Positions 7,399 to 15,232 are shown, counted from the stretch's first letter. The stretch is 17,648 nt of DNA from JACKCP01 sp050253255 (GCA_050253255.1 JBFWJK010000056.1:1-17648); one strand, 5' to 3'. Numbers and translations are program-made. The notes: generated from the letters alone by a model not told the origin.

Positions 7399-10395
7399 AT
7401 GAAAAAACTACCTTCATTTATTATATCTCTTTTCTTTTTTCTTTTTTCTGTCCCCTCTTATCTTCAGGCTGAAAATGAAAAAATTATTCTTCAGCTTAAA
7501 TGGAGACATCAGTTCCAGTTTGCAGGTTACTATGCAGCACAGATAAAGGGTTTTTATGAAAAATACGGTCTTGAAGTTGAAATAAGAGAAGGAGGCTACG
7601 ATATATCCACGGTAGATTCTGTCATAAAAGGAGAAGCCGACTATGGTGTTTCAAATTCAGAAATTCTTCTTGAAAGACTCAATCAGAAACCGGTTGTTCT
7701 GCTGGCACCCATTTTTCAGCACTCTCCCCTGGTTTTTCTTTCCAGAAAAACAAAAAAAATTTCCACTCCCCAGGATATGATAAGCAAAAGAATAAAATTC
7801 ACAAGAAAATCAAGGGATATTGAACTTCTTGCAATGCTTACAAATGAAGGGATTAACCTTTCAGACATAATACATATTGAAGGGCCCATCACAAAAGATG
7901 ATTATTTTAATGAAAATATCGATGCTGTAAGCGGATATATTACAAATGAACCTTATTTCTATGAAAGCACAAATACAGAGTATAAAGTTATAAAACCTCT
8001 AAATTACGGAGTCGATTTTTACGGAGACAGTCTTTTCACCTCTGAAAATGAAGTCAAAAGCAATTTTGAAAGAGTAAAAAACTTTAAAAAGGCAAGTCTT
8101 GAAGGCTGGGAATATGCTCTTAACAATCCTGATGAAATTATTGAATATATATTAAAAGAGCTGAAGCCTCAGAAATCAAAAGAACACCTTGAGTTTGAAG
8201 CTCAAAGGACAAAAGAGCTTATAATGCACAATCTTGTGGAGATAGGCCATTTAAACCCGGGCCGCTGGGAATATATAGGCAGGTTATTTGCAAAATACAA
8301 TTTTGTTCCCGAAAACTTCACCCTCGACGGGTTTATCTTTGATCCTGCTCCTAAACCTCCTGATCTTAAAAAATTCAAACTCTCTCTTCTTATACTTGCA
8401 GGAGCGGCCACTGTATTTTTCTTCTGCCTTCTCATGCTTATTTTTTTCAACAGAAAACTTCAGCTGGAAATAAATGAAAGAAAATCAGCTGAAAAAAACC
8501 TCAGAGAAAGTGAAGAAAAATTCAGAAATATTTTTCAGCAGTCAAATGAAGGAATAATTCTTCAGAATTTCAAGGGAAATATCATCGATGTAAACGCCAG
8601 TGCACTTAAGATAATGGGATATAGAAAAGGAGAGTTTTTAAAACTCAACATATCAGATATGATTCTTTCCCAGGACAACCAAAAACTTGCTTCCGCTTCG
8701 GTCCACCTCAAAAAATACGGACGGGTTGTCCTGAATCTCAAGGCAGTTAAAAAAAATGGAGAAATAATTTCAATTACAAGCTCATCTGCACTGGTTACGG
8801 TTTCCAATAAAAAAGTCATAATGAATGTTGTAAATGATATAACACTGAAACTTCAGCATGAGGAAAAGCTTAAATTCCAGGCAATGATTCTTGATCAGAT
8901 CGAAGACATGGTAAGTGTTACTGATATTTACGGAAACATTACCTATATAAACCATTCTGAATCAAAAAGAACAGGCATGGAAAAAAACAAAATTACTGGA
9001 ACAGGGATTGCACTTTTCAAGCCGGATGAAGAGTATAATGCAGCAGAAAAAATCATTGAAACAACTCTTGAAAAGGGGCAATGGCATGGAGAAACAATCA
9101 ACTTCGATTCCTCAGGGAACCAGATTTTTCTTTATACACGAACAGGGGTAATTTACGATTCGTCAAAAAACCCTGCCGGGATAGTTTTCATAAGCACAGA
9201 TATAACAGAAAGAAAGAAATCGGAAAAAGAACTTCTTTTAAAGGAAAAACAGTTAAGGCAGGCACAAAAGATTGAAGCAGTAGGTACTCTTGCCGGTGGT
9301 ATTGCGCATGATTTCAACAATTTGCTCTATATTATATCCGGCAACTGCGAACTGTTGTCCTTAAAATCAGATAAAAAACTCCATAAATATGTGACAAATA
9401 TTCTTCAGGCAACCGAAAGAGGTGCGGATCTTGTTAAAAGGCTTCTTGCGTTCAGCAGAAAAACTGAAAGCAGGCTTGAGCCTGTTTCTCTTAACCAGGA
9501 AATAATCAGAATAAAAAAAATGATAGACAGGGTCCTTCCCAAAATGATTGAAGTAAAGCTTCTTCTTGAAAAAAAAGAAAAATATATCAAGGCTGACCAG
9601 GGCCAGATAGAACAGGTGCTTATAAATCTGTGCCTCAATGCAAAGGACGTTATGCCAGATGGAGGAAAACTTGTAATCGGAACAAAATATATTGAATTTT
9701 CCAGCCAAACATCACTTCCCTTTAATTCAAAAAAAAATATCCCTTTCGGGAATTATATGCTTCTATGGGTGGAAGATACAGGAACAGGAATGGATGCAGT
9801 CACTCTTGACAGAATATTCGACCCTTTTTTCACCACCAAATCCATTGGAAAAGGAACAGGGCTTGGTCTTTCGGTAATTTACGGAATAATTGAATCTCAT
9901 GTGGGATTTATTGAATGTGAAAGCGCTGAGGGGAAGGGAACCAGATTTAATATTCTTCTTCCTTCAACCAATGAAAAACCGCTCTTAAAAGACAGCCCTG
10001 AAGAAACCGTGAGCATTGCCGGAGGAAAAGAAACAATATTAATTGCAGATGATGAAAAAAGCGTATCTCTGCTTACCAGAAAAATGCTTGAAAACCTCGG
10101 CTACAAAGTTATCTCAGTTGAAAGCGGAGAAGCTGCTGTGGAAATCTACAAGGAGAGTGCTGAAAATATCGATCTTGTAGTTTTAGATATTGGAATGCCT
10201 GGAATCGGCGGCAAAAAAGCAATAGAGAAACTTTTGAAAACAGACCCCTGGATAAAGATAATTGTAGCAAGCGGATATTCAGCTGACGGTCAGATTAAAG
10301 ATACTCTTGGAATGGGTGTCAGAGATTATATTGTCAAACCTTATACTCAGGCTGATCTTTCAAAAGTTGTCAGAAAAGTGCTTGATTCCGCCTGA
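7399..10395 (+). CDS. hybrid histidine kinase: NMT1-like periplasmic sensor, TM, PAS-PAS-HisKA-HATPase-REC
   Basis: A 998-residue inner-membrane sensor kinase. A signal peptide (about 1-24) precedes an ABC-type solute-binding domain of the NMT1/THI5 group (about 27-305, starting LQLKWRHQFQFAGYYAAQ), then a membrane helix (about 328-349) and two PAS domains (about 371-485 and 495-610). The kinase core has H637 in GGIAHDFNN, an N-box with N743/N747 (INLCLNAKD), VEDTGTGMD, FDPFFTTK and GKGTGLGLS. The C-terminal receiver (about 878-995) has D884/D885, phospho-acceptor D930 (VVLDIGMPG) and K980. All catalytic residues are intact. There is no adjacent DNA-binding response regulator, so the phosphorelay partner lies elsewhere. 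The ligand is unknown: the family binds thiamine-pyrimidine precursors or other small compounds. The ATG at 7399 follows an AGAGAG-type site. Confidence 0.93.
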   Translation: MKKLPSFIISLFFFLFSVPSYLQAENEKIILQLKWRHQFQFAGYYAAQIKGFYEKYGLEVEIREGGYDISTVDSVIKGEADYGVSNSEILLERLNQKPVVLLAPIFQHSPLVFLSRKTKKISTPQDMISKRIKFTRKSRDIELLAMLTNEGINLSDIIHIEGPITKDDYFNENIDAVSGYITNEPYFYESTNTEYKVIKPLNYGVDFYGDSLFTSENEVKSNFERVKNFKKASLEGWEYALNNPDEIIEYILKELKPQKSKEHLEFEAQRTKELIMHNLVEIGHLNPGRWEYIGRLFAKYNFVPENFTLDGFIFDPAPKPPDLKKFKLSLLILAGAATVFFFCLLMLIFFNRKLQLEINERKSAEKNLRESEEKFRNIFQQSNEGIILQNFKGNIIDVNASALKIMGYRKGEFLKLNISDMILSQDNQKLASASVHLKKYGRVVLNLKAVKKNGEIISITSSSALVTVSNKKVIMNVVNDITLKLQHEEKLKFQAMILDQIEDMVSVTDIYGNITYINHSESKRTGMEKNKITGTGIALFKPDEEYNAAEKIIETTLEKGQWHGETINFDSSGNQIFLYTRTGVIYDSSKNPAGIVFISTDITERKKSEKELLLKEKQLRQAQKIEAVGTLAGGIAHDFNNLLYIISGNCELLSLKSDKKLHKYVTNILQATERGADLVKRLLAFSRKTESRLEPVSLNQEIIRIKKMIDRVLPKMIEVKLLLEKKEKYIKADQGQIEQVLINLCLNAKDVMPDGGKLVIGTKYIEFSSQTSLPFNSKKNIPFGNYMLLWVEDTGTGMDAVTLDRIFDPFFTTKSIGKGTGLGLSVIYGIIESHVGFIECESAEGKGTRFNILLPSTNEKPLLKDSPEETVSIAGGKETILIADDEKSVSLLTRKMLENLGYKVISVESGEAAVEIYKESAENIDLVVLDIGMPGIGGKKAIEKLLKTDPWIKIIVASGYSADGQIKDTLGMGVRDYIVKPYTQADLSKVVRKVLDSA

Positions 10396-10457
10396 CCACT
10401 CATAACCCCTGCCGTAACGTCAGCTTTTAACCACATATAACATACTGTTTTTTAAAA

Positions 10458-10473
10458 ATTAATCATGATTAAT
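10458..10473. promoter_or_regulatory. perfect 16-bp palindrome ATTAATCATGATTAAT
   Basis: Perfect inverted repeat, 30 bases upstream of the TTGACA box of the CoA-transferase promoter and 62 bases after the kinase stop. It has the size of a dimeric repressor or activator site. In such A+T-rich DNA it may be fortuitous, and no family can be assigned. Confidence 0.35.
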
Positions 10474-10503
10474 ATTTTTTAATGATTTTATAGAACATTT
10501 TTC

Positions 10504-10535
10504 TTGACAAGAAACTTAACGTTAACGTAAAGTTT
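10504..10535 (+). promoter_or_regulatory. MerR-type promoter/operator in front of the CoA-transferase gene
   Basis: TTGACA (10504-10509) is followed by a 24-bp palindrome (10512-10535) centred on GTTAAC. Its left arm is AAACTTAACGTT and its right arm AACGTAAAGTTT; 11 of 12 position pairs are complementary, with 10518/10529 the only mismatch. A -10-like TAAAGT (10528-10533) lies 18 bases from the -35 box, so the palindrome fills the spacer, the arrangement typical of MerR-family control. A MerR-family gene lies 1.5 kb downstream. The ACGT-containing arms resemble, from memory, operators of acyl-CoA-catabolism regulators such as LiuR. Confidence 0.7.
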
Positions 10536-10577
10536 ATACAAAAAAATAAATTCATCATTCGGGAGGAGTTATTAAAG

Positions 10578-11633
10578 ATGAATCAGACAGCTTTAAAAAC
10601 AGGATGGGAAGACTTATACAACGAAAAACTCTGCAGCGCTGAAGATGCGGCAAAAAGAGTTAAATCGCACGATAAAGTTGCATTAAGCGGCGGAACATGT
10701 ATTCCTCCGGCTTTCTGCCGAGCATTGAGCGCCCGTGCACAGGAATTAAAAAATGTATTGCTCGGACTTGGATTTGCAATGGATTTCTACGATTTCATGG
10801 ATCCGAAAAACAAGGAAAGCTTTCACATTGAAACCATGTTTGTCGGACCTGTGGAAAGAATGTGCATGCAGTTCGGGATGGCCCAGTATGTTCCCATTCA
10901 TCTGGGAGACTGCCCCAGATATGTTGAATCAAGAGGATACAATGTTGTAACGTCTGTTGTTACTCCTCCTGATGAAAACGGATATATGTGCAGATCTCTT
11001 TTCGGTTCCTTTCTTCACAAAAAAGATATCGAAAAGGCAGACGTAGTAATAGTGGAGGTTAACAGCAGGCTTCCGAGAATAAACAGCGAAGACTTCATGA
11101 TTCATGTTTCCGAGGTAGACCATATTATTGAGCATGATGCAGATATATTTGAAGTACCTGAAATTATCATTACAGAAACAGAAGAAAAAATTGCAGCTCA
11201 TATTTCCGATCTGATTGAAGACGGGTCAACAATTCAGCTCGGCTTCGGAGGCCTTGGAAATGCAATAGGCCACAACCTTAAAAACAAAAAAGACCTTGGC
11301 ATGCATGCAGAAGTTGTCACACCTTCAGTCATGGAACTTGTTAAGGCAGGGGTTATAAACGGCTCTAAAAAAACATTCATGCCCGGAAAAGTTACAGCGG
11401 CATTCTGTGTAGGAACAAAGGCCTTTTATGAATTTATCGACAACAATGAAGATTTTGTATTCAAAGACATCAGCTACATTAACGATCCCCAGATAATTGC
11501 AAAAAATGACAACCTTGTTTCAATCAACAATGCCCTAATGATAGATCTCACCGGCCAGGCGGCATCTGAATCTATAGGAACATTCCAGTACAGCGGAACA
11601 GGCGGTCAGCTTAATTTTATCCACGGCTCATAA
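10578..11633 (+). CDS. acetyl-CoA hydrolase/4-hydroxybutyrate CoA-transferase family protein, cut short by an in-frame TAA
   Basis: The family moves CoA between acyl-CoA and acetate or another acid through a glutamyl-CoA thioester. Seen: an N-terminal domain with KVALSGGTCIPPAFCRAL (33-50) and the VVTPPDENGY block, and a C-terminal domain with QLGFGGLGNAIG (about 220-231) and GMHAEVV, whose E245 aligns with the catalytic glutamate. The frame ends at codon 352 (TAA 11631) right after GTGGQLNFIHGS, where relatives continue for about 90 residues. Exactly that missing end follows in the same frame up to 11903, so the intact protein would have 441 residues, the family norm. Start ATG 10578 has GGGAGGAG at 10561-10568. 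The gene is preceded by a MerR-type promoter. Substrate is not determinable. As it stands the product is probably inactive unless the stop is suppressed, reinitiation occurs, or the base is a sequencing error. Confidence 0.88.
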   Translation: MNQTALKTGWEDLYNEKLCSAEDAAKRVKSHDKVALSGGTCIPPAFCRALSARAQELKNVLLGLGFAMDFYDFMDPKNKESFHIETMFVGPVERMCMQFGMAQYVPIHLGDCPRYVESRGYNVVTSVVTPPDENGYMCRSLFGSFLHKKDIEKADVVIVEVNSRLPRINSEDFMIHVSEVDHIIEHDADIFEVPEIIITETEEKIAAHISDLIEDGSTIQLGFGGLGNAIGHNLKNKKDLGMHAEVVTPSVMELVKAGVINGSKKTFMPGKVTAAFCVGTKAFYEFIDNNEDFVFKDISYINDPQIIAKNDNLVSINNALMIDLTGQAASESIGTFQYSGTGGQLNFIHGS

Positions 11634-11903
11634 CTGTCCAGAGGAGGAAAGAGCATTCTGGCCTTAAACTCAACCTTTACAGACAAAGAAGGTAATTTAA
11701 AATCCAAAATTGTCCCCTACTTTCCTCCAGGAACAACGGTTACAAGTCCAAGAACTGAAGTGGAATATATTGTCACCGAGTTCGGAGCCGTCAACTTAAG
11801 ATACAAAAGCATCTCTGACAGAGCAAAAGCCCTGATAAGCATAGCCCACCCAGACTTCAGGGAAGAACTCACCAGTGAAGCTCAAAAAAACAACTGGATA
11901 TAA
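11634..11903 (+). pseudogene. 3' remainder of the CoA-transferase gene, in frame after the TAA
   Basis: Reading on from the TAA in the same frame gives 89 residues beginning LSRGGKSILALNST and containing KIVPYFPPGTTV, SPRTEVEYIVTEFGAVNL and the very conserved C-terminal RAKALISIAHPDFREEL, ending at TAA 11901-11903. There is no frameshift, second stop or visible decay, and base use matches the upstream part. A strong Shine-Dalgarno-like GAGGAGGAAA (11641-11650) precedes in-frame ATT (11655) and CTG (11658), so reinitiation as a separate polypeptide is conceivable. The same purines also encode the conserved RGGKS, so the match may be fortuitous. Confidence 0.8.
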
Positions 11904-11918
11904 ATTAGGCCCGCCTCT

Positions 11919-11953
11919 TACTGCCTGCACATTTTTTGTGCGGGCAGTATATT
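11919..11953 (+). terminator. rho-independent terminator after the CoA-transferase gene
   Basis: A 13-bp stem (11919-11931 with 11937-11949, one G-U pair) begins TACTGCC and closes GGGCAGTA, with a five-T loop and a T-rich tail (TATATTTT). It lies 15 bases after the second TAA, so the transcription unit includes the orphaned 3' part. It separates the enzyme gene from merR. Confidence 0.85.
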
Positions 11954-12081
11954 TTATCAATGCTTAAAAGTGCATGCTTATTACCAAAAATATTTATTTG
12001 AATTAAAAAAAATTTCTGATATCTGTTCAGACTGAAACAGCAAAATCAAATCCGGTTCATTATAAATATTGGAATACGACA

Positions 12082-12498
12082 ATGAAAGAAAACCCGCAGC
12101 AGATATTTTCCATATCAAACCTTGCCGAAGAATTTGAAATCAGCACAAGAACCATAAGATTTTATGAAGAAAAAGGACTTATCTGTCCTGGAAGAACAGA
12201 AGGCAATCAGAGGATTTACACCAGAAAAGACCGTGCAAGATTAGTTCTTATTTTAAAAGGGAGGAAATTCGGATATTCAATTGATGAAATTTCAGAAATA
12301 ATAGGTCTTGCAAATATAGATCTTGATGAAATTGACCAGATTAAAAAAACGCTTGAATACGGGAAAAAAAGGCTTGCTGAAATAAGAGAAAGAATAAGTG
12401 AGCTGAAGCTTCTTGAAGAAGATATAGTAAGCTTTCACAACAAGGCAAAAGACAGGCTTGAAAAACTTTTAAAGGAAAAAAACGGTAAAAATGCCTGA
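12082..12498 (+). CDS. MerR-family transcriptional regulator
   Basis: A 138-residue regulator with an N-terminal winged helix-turn-helix of MerR type: FSISNLAEEFEISTRTIRFY (9-28), EEKGLICPGRTEGNQRIYT, and YSIDEISEIIG (about 65-75). A long C-terminal dimerisation helix (about 82-135, rich in K/E/L) follows. There are no cysteines in the C-terminal region, so this is not a metal or SoxR-type redox sensor. It fits the group controlling acyl-CoA and branched-chain acid catabolism (LiuR-like), which agrees with the adjacent CoA-transferase. Its likely target is the 24-bp palindrome at 10512-10535. ATG 12082 has GGAA at 12071-12074. The 3' end overlaps the next gene by 8 bases. It lies behind a terminator and so needs its own promoter, which was not identified with confidence. 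Confidence 0.9.
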   Translation: MKENPQQIFSISNLAEEFEISTRTIRFYEEKGLICPGRTEGNQRIYTRKDRARLVLILKGRKFGYSIDEISEIIGLANIDLDEIDQIKKTLEYGKKRLAEIRERISELKLLEEDIVSFHNKAKDRLEKLLKEKNGKNA

Positions 12499-13153
12499 TT
12501 TTAAAGTCCATTCTGAAGCAGGAGTAATTGCAGGCTACGGAGCAGGAGCACTAAGCCTTTATTTTCTTGACAAGTCAATTTACCTTTCCGGCCTTATTTT
12601 TCTATCAGCATATTCAGGTTCTGTTTTCCCGGATATTGACAGCGACAGCGGAAGAACAATAAATATTATTTTCAATATCCTCTCTGTCTTAGGTGCTTTT
12701 ACAGCTATTATTTTTTTGGCAGATTCAAATTTTAAATATGCCTTTATTATACCTCCCGGGGTTTATCTTTTTATAAAATTTATTCTTTCATCAGTTTTCA
12801 AATATTTTTCAAGGCACAGTGGAATTTATCATTCTGTTCCAATGGCTGTGTTTCTCTCACTTATTGTTTTTCAGATTTCTTATTTTAAAACTGACGAAAT
12901 TTTTGGCTCTGCCATGGGACTTTCTTTTTTATCAGGATATCTTCTTCATCTTGTTCTTGATGAAATTTATTCGGTTTATGATGTTGAACAAAAAAAATTC
13001 GATTTAAAAAAATCACTTGGAACAGCTCTTGCCCTCAAGGGGATAAATAAATTTACAACAGCTTTTGTTTATCTTGGTATTTTTATTTTGGTCTTCATTA
13101 ATTACAATCCTTTGTCTGAAGCATTTCATTTTTTAAAAAATCTTATTCAGTAA
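12491..13153 (+). CDS. membrane protein of the YdjM/DUF457 (membrane-bound metal-dependent hydrolase-like) family
   Basis: A 220-residue protein with about five to six hydrophobic helices. Conserved polar motifs are FPDIDSDSGR (about 46-55), SRHSGIYHSVP (about 107-117) and GYLLHLVLDEIYSVYD (about 148-163). The scattered D/H residues match the YdjM/DUF457 pattern of putative metal-dependent membrane hydrolases related to phospholipid-phosphatase-like proteins. The true biochemical role is not known. The start ATG at 12491 lies inside the merR 3' end (8-base overlap), so translation is probably coupled to merR. It meets the - strand transporter gene tail to tail 25 bases later, with no clear hairpin between them. 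Confidence 0.75.
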   Translation: MPDFKVHSEAGVIAGYGAGALSLYFLDKSIYLSGLIFLSAYSGSVFPDIDSDSGRTINIIFNILSVLGAFTAIIFLADSNFKYAFIIPPGVYLFIKFILSSVFKYFSRHSGIYHSVPMAVFLSLIVFQISYFKTDEIFGSAMGLSFLSGYLLHLVLDEIYSVYDVEQKKFDLKKSLGTALALKGINKFTTAFVYLGIFILVFINYNPLSEAFHFLKNLIQ

Positions 13154-13178
13154 TTTCCTCAGACAAAAATTTTTCCAT

Positions 13179-14066
13179 CTATTTGTTGTTAAAAACAATA
13201 ATAACCTGGGATATAAGAATAAGAAGCATACCTGTTCCTGAAACAGGAGTAAGGGGTTCTCCAAGAAGAAAAACACCTAAAAAAGCTGCCGTTAAAGGTT
13301 CTGCAAGGGTCAGTGTTCCAACGGTTGAAACCTTGACGTATTTAAGCCCTCTTCCGTAACACATATAGGAAATACCTGCAGAAATCAGCCCAAGATACAA
13401 AACAGCCCCGATCCCCCTGAAACTTAAAACCCATCCAAGGGGATGAATAAAAAAGAAAAAAAGCATGAAAACTGTTCCGATAAGAAAAGAAAATCCTATT
13501 ACACTGTCTTCACTTCTGGTTTTTATAAGCCTTTTTGCAATAAGGGTGAAAAGTGCATAAAAAAAACCTGCAAGAAGTGCCATTAAAATTCCAAATGTTT
13601 CTATCTTAACAGACTCATCTGAACTTTGGGTCAAAAGAAAAAGTCCTGTAACAGCAAGACATGTTGAAACAATCCACCTTATTCCAAGCTTTTCCCTGTC
13701 AAAAACAACTCCAAGGATTCCTGCAAAAACAGGAGAGCTTCCTATTGCAGCCATTACACCCACTGCAACTCCTGTATGTTTTATTGCAGAAAAATATCCG
13801 AACTGAAACAAAGCCTGACAAAGACCTGTAAATATGAGTACAGGAGTAAAAAATTCCTTAAAATTTTTTATTCTGTTTGTAAAATATGAAAATGAAGTAA
13901 TAAAAATTCCTGCAATCAAAATCCTGAAAGCACCAAGTACAGCAGGCGAGGCTTCGATAGGTGCATAAACCTGGGCAACCCCTGAAGTTCCCCATAAAAA
14001 GGCTGCAACAAGAATTAAGAGCCTTCCTTTTACAGCCTGATTTAAATAATTTGTGCTGTTATTCAT
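13179..14066 (-). CDS. EamA/DMT-superfamily transporter
   Basis: A 295-residue inner-membrane protein with two EamA repeats and about ten predicted helices. Seen: LLILVAAFLWGTSGVAQVYA (first helix of repeat 1), GVMAAIGSSPVFAGILGVVF, and in repeat 2 ALLAGFFYALFTLIAKRLI, SAGISYMCYGRGLKYV and the closing PLTAAFLGVFLLGEPLT, a typical end-of-repeat signature. Members export amino acids, metabolites or drugs by exchange or proton coupling; the substrate here cannot be read from sequence. On the - strand the ATG is preceded by AGGAA about 8 bases upstream. It stands alone: the gene upstream on the same strand ends in its own terminator. Confidence 0.92.
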   Translation of the reverse strand: MNNSTNYLNQAVKGRLLILVAAFLWGTSGVAQVYAPIEASPAVLGAFRILIAGIFITSFSYFTNRIKNFKEFFTPVLIFTGLCQALFQFGYFSAIKHTGVAVGVMAAIGSSPVFAGILGVVFDREKLGIRWIVSTCLAVTGLFLLTQSSDESVKIETFGILMALLAGFFYALFTLIAKRLIKTRSEDSVIGFSFLIGTVFMLFFFFIHPLGWVLSFRGIGAVLYLGLISAGISYMCYGRGLKYVKVSTVGTLTLAEPLTAAFLGVFLLGEPLTPVSGTGMLLILISQVIIVFNNK

Positions 14067-14180
14067 TATAAAGTTCCTGAGGTTTTGTTAGTTTTTAAAG
14101 ATTGAAATTTAACATGAAGTTATTGTTTTGAAAAAAACTTTTAGAACCTGCCGCTGAAATGCCTTGGATCTGCTGAATTT

Positions 14181-14218
14181 AAAATTAACCGGCCAAAATA
14201 AATATTTGAGCCGGTTAA
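14181..14218 (-). terminator. terminator of the flavoprotein gene (- strand)
   Basis: TTAACCGGC (14185-14193) pairs with GCCGGTTAA (14210-14218), extended by CAAA/TTTG (14194-14197 with 14205-14208, one bulged A). Read on the - strand it lies just after the stop at 14231 and is followed by TTTT (complement of 14181-14184). This is a good rho-independent terminator with a moderate tail. Confidence 0.75.
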
Positions 14219-14230
14219 ACAATTGAAAAA

Positions 14231-15232
14231 TTATGATTCAATTTTTTTAATACTTGTTTCAAGAGCCTGCCCGGCTTCCTTTACAATACGTAAAACAAGT
14301 TCTTCCACCGAAGGAATATCTTTTATTCTTCCCACAGACTGGCCTATTGTAAGCATTGCCTCATCAGCATTTCCCTCTTCCCAGACTTTTTTGGCCCTTT
14401 CTCCTGAAATAAGGGGCAGAAGTTCACCAAAATCTCCTCCTCTTTGCTCAACTTCCTCAACCTTTTCCATTATGGTGTTTTTCAATGCTCTTACCTGAAG
14501 CCCGAAACCGCTTAAAAGGCCCTGAAGATTAAGGGATGTATCATTTTCATTTTTTTCCACAAGTACTGAGTAAATATTTTTATGTACTCCGCTTTCTTTT
14601 GTGGCAAGAAATCTTGTGGCCATCATAATTCCGTCGGCTCCAAGACAAAGTGCTGCCGCAAGACTTTTTCCGTCAGCCATTCCTCCTGCCGCAATAACAG
14701 GAATATCAACTTCTTCAACAACACGGGGAACTAAAACCATGGTGGAAACATTGTCTTTATGCGGAAAGCCGCCCTCTTCAAAACCTGCAACTGTAACTGC
14801 ATCATATCCTACTTTCTGGGCATGAACTGCATGTTTTACTGTACCGACCTTATGAATAACCTTTACTCCGGCCTCTTTTGCCATTGGAATAAACTGGGGG
14901 CCAAGAAAAGTATCAACAGGAGCTCCTGCAATTTCAATGGCCTTAACTTTTTTTTCACACGAAATTTTAAAAAAATCCTGCAAAAGCTCAACAGGGAGCC
15001 TGATTGAAGGCATGGTGGTAATATTTACTATAAAAGGCTTGTCTGTGAGCTCAAAGGTTTTATCCACAGCCTGCCTGAACTCATCGGCGGAGTTGTAGTT
15101 TCCCGAAGTAAGATTTCCCATTGCCCCTGCATTGCTTATTGCAGCGGCCAGTTCCGGCTTTCCGATCCAGAGCATTCCTCCGCACTGGATCGGGTATTTA
15201 ATGTCAAATAATTCTGTCATTTTTGTTTTCAT
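14231..15232 (-). CDS. nitronate monooxygenase / FabK-like FMN-dependent TIM-barrel oxidoreductase
   Basis: A 333-residue enzyme of the 2-nitropropane dioxygenase/FabK superfamily. Seen: the N-terminal YPIQCGGMLWIGKPELAAAISNAG (13-36 region), the central AGFEEGGFPHKDN (149-161) where many relatives have AGxEAGGHxG, then IAAGGMADG (180-188) and GADGIMMATRFL (198-209), which bind FMN phosphate. The family oxidises nitronates or, in the FabK branch, reduces enoyl thioesters. The altered central loop places the usual active-site histidine differently (H158), so the reaction should not be assumed. The first Met (15232) and M5 (MTELFDIKYPIQ) are both possible starts; AAGG about 8-9 bases upstream favours the first. 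It follows the HMA gene by 30 bases on the same strand. Confidence 0.85.
   Translation of the reverse strand: MKTKMTELFDIKYPIQCGGMLWIGKPELAAAISNAGAMGNLTSGNYNSADEFRQAVDKTFELTDKPFIVNITTMPSIRLPVELLQDFFKISCEKKVKAIEIAGAPVDTFLGPQFIPMAKEAGVKVIHKVGTVKHAVHAQKVGYDAVTVAGFEEGGFPHKDNVSTMVLVPRVVEEVDIPVIAAGGMADGKSLAAALCLGADGIMMATRFLATKESGVHKNIYSVLVEKNENDTSLNLQGLLSGFGLQVRALKNTIMEKVEEVEQRGGDFGELLPLISGERAKKVWEEGNADEAMLTIGQSVGRIKDIPSVEELVLRIVKEAGQALETSIKKIES

Noticed and set aside
9367..9708. Open frames on the - strand opposite the kinase gene, and similar ones opposite rpsO and pnp
   Set aside because: They lie opposite strongly conserved genes, show low-complexity F/S/K-rich translations and have no family resemblance. 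They are frame shadows.
10396..10430. Quasi-palindrome CTGCCGTAACGTCAG after the kinase gene as a terminator
   Set aside because: The stem would need a one-base loop and a mismatch, and the following T run is short. Not convincing.
11631..11633. The in-frame TAA as a sign of a reassigned genetic code or of Sec/Pyl insertion
   Set aside because: rpsO, M16 and other intact genes terminate at TAA, so it is read as stop here. Selenocysteine uses TGA and pyrrolysine TAG. No SECIS-like structure was recognised.
14223..14498. Open frame on the + strand opposite the flavoprotein gene
   Set aside because: It is antisense to a well-conserved TIM-barrel enzyme, with a Ser/Pro/Thr-rich translation and no recognisable family.
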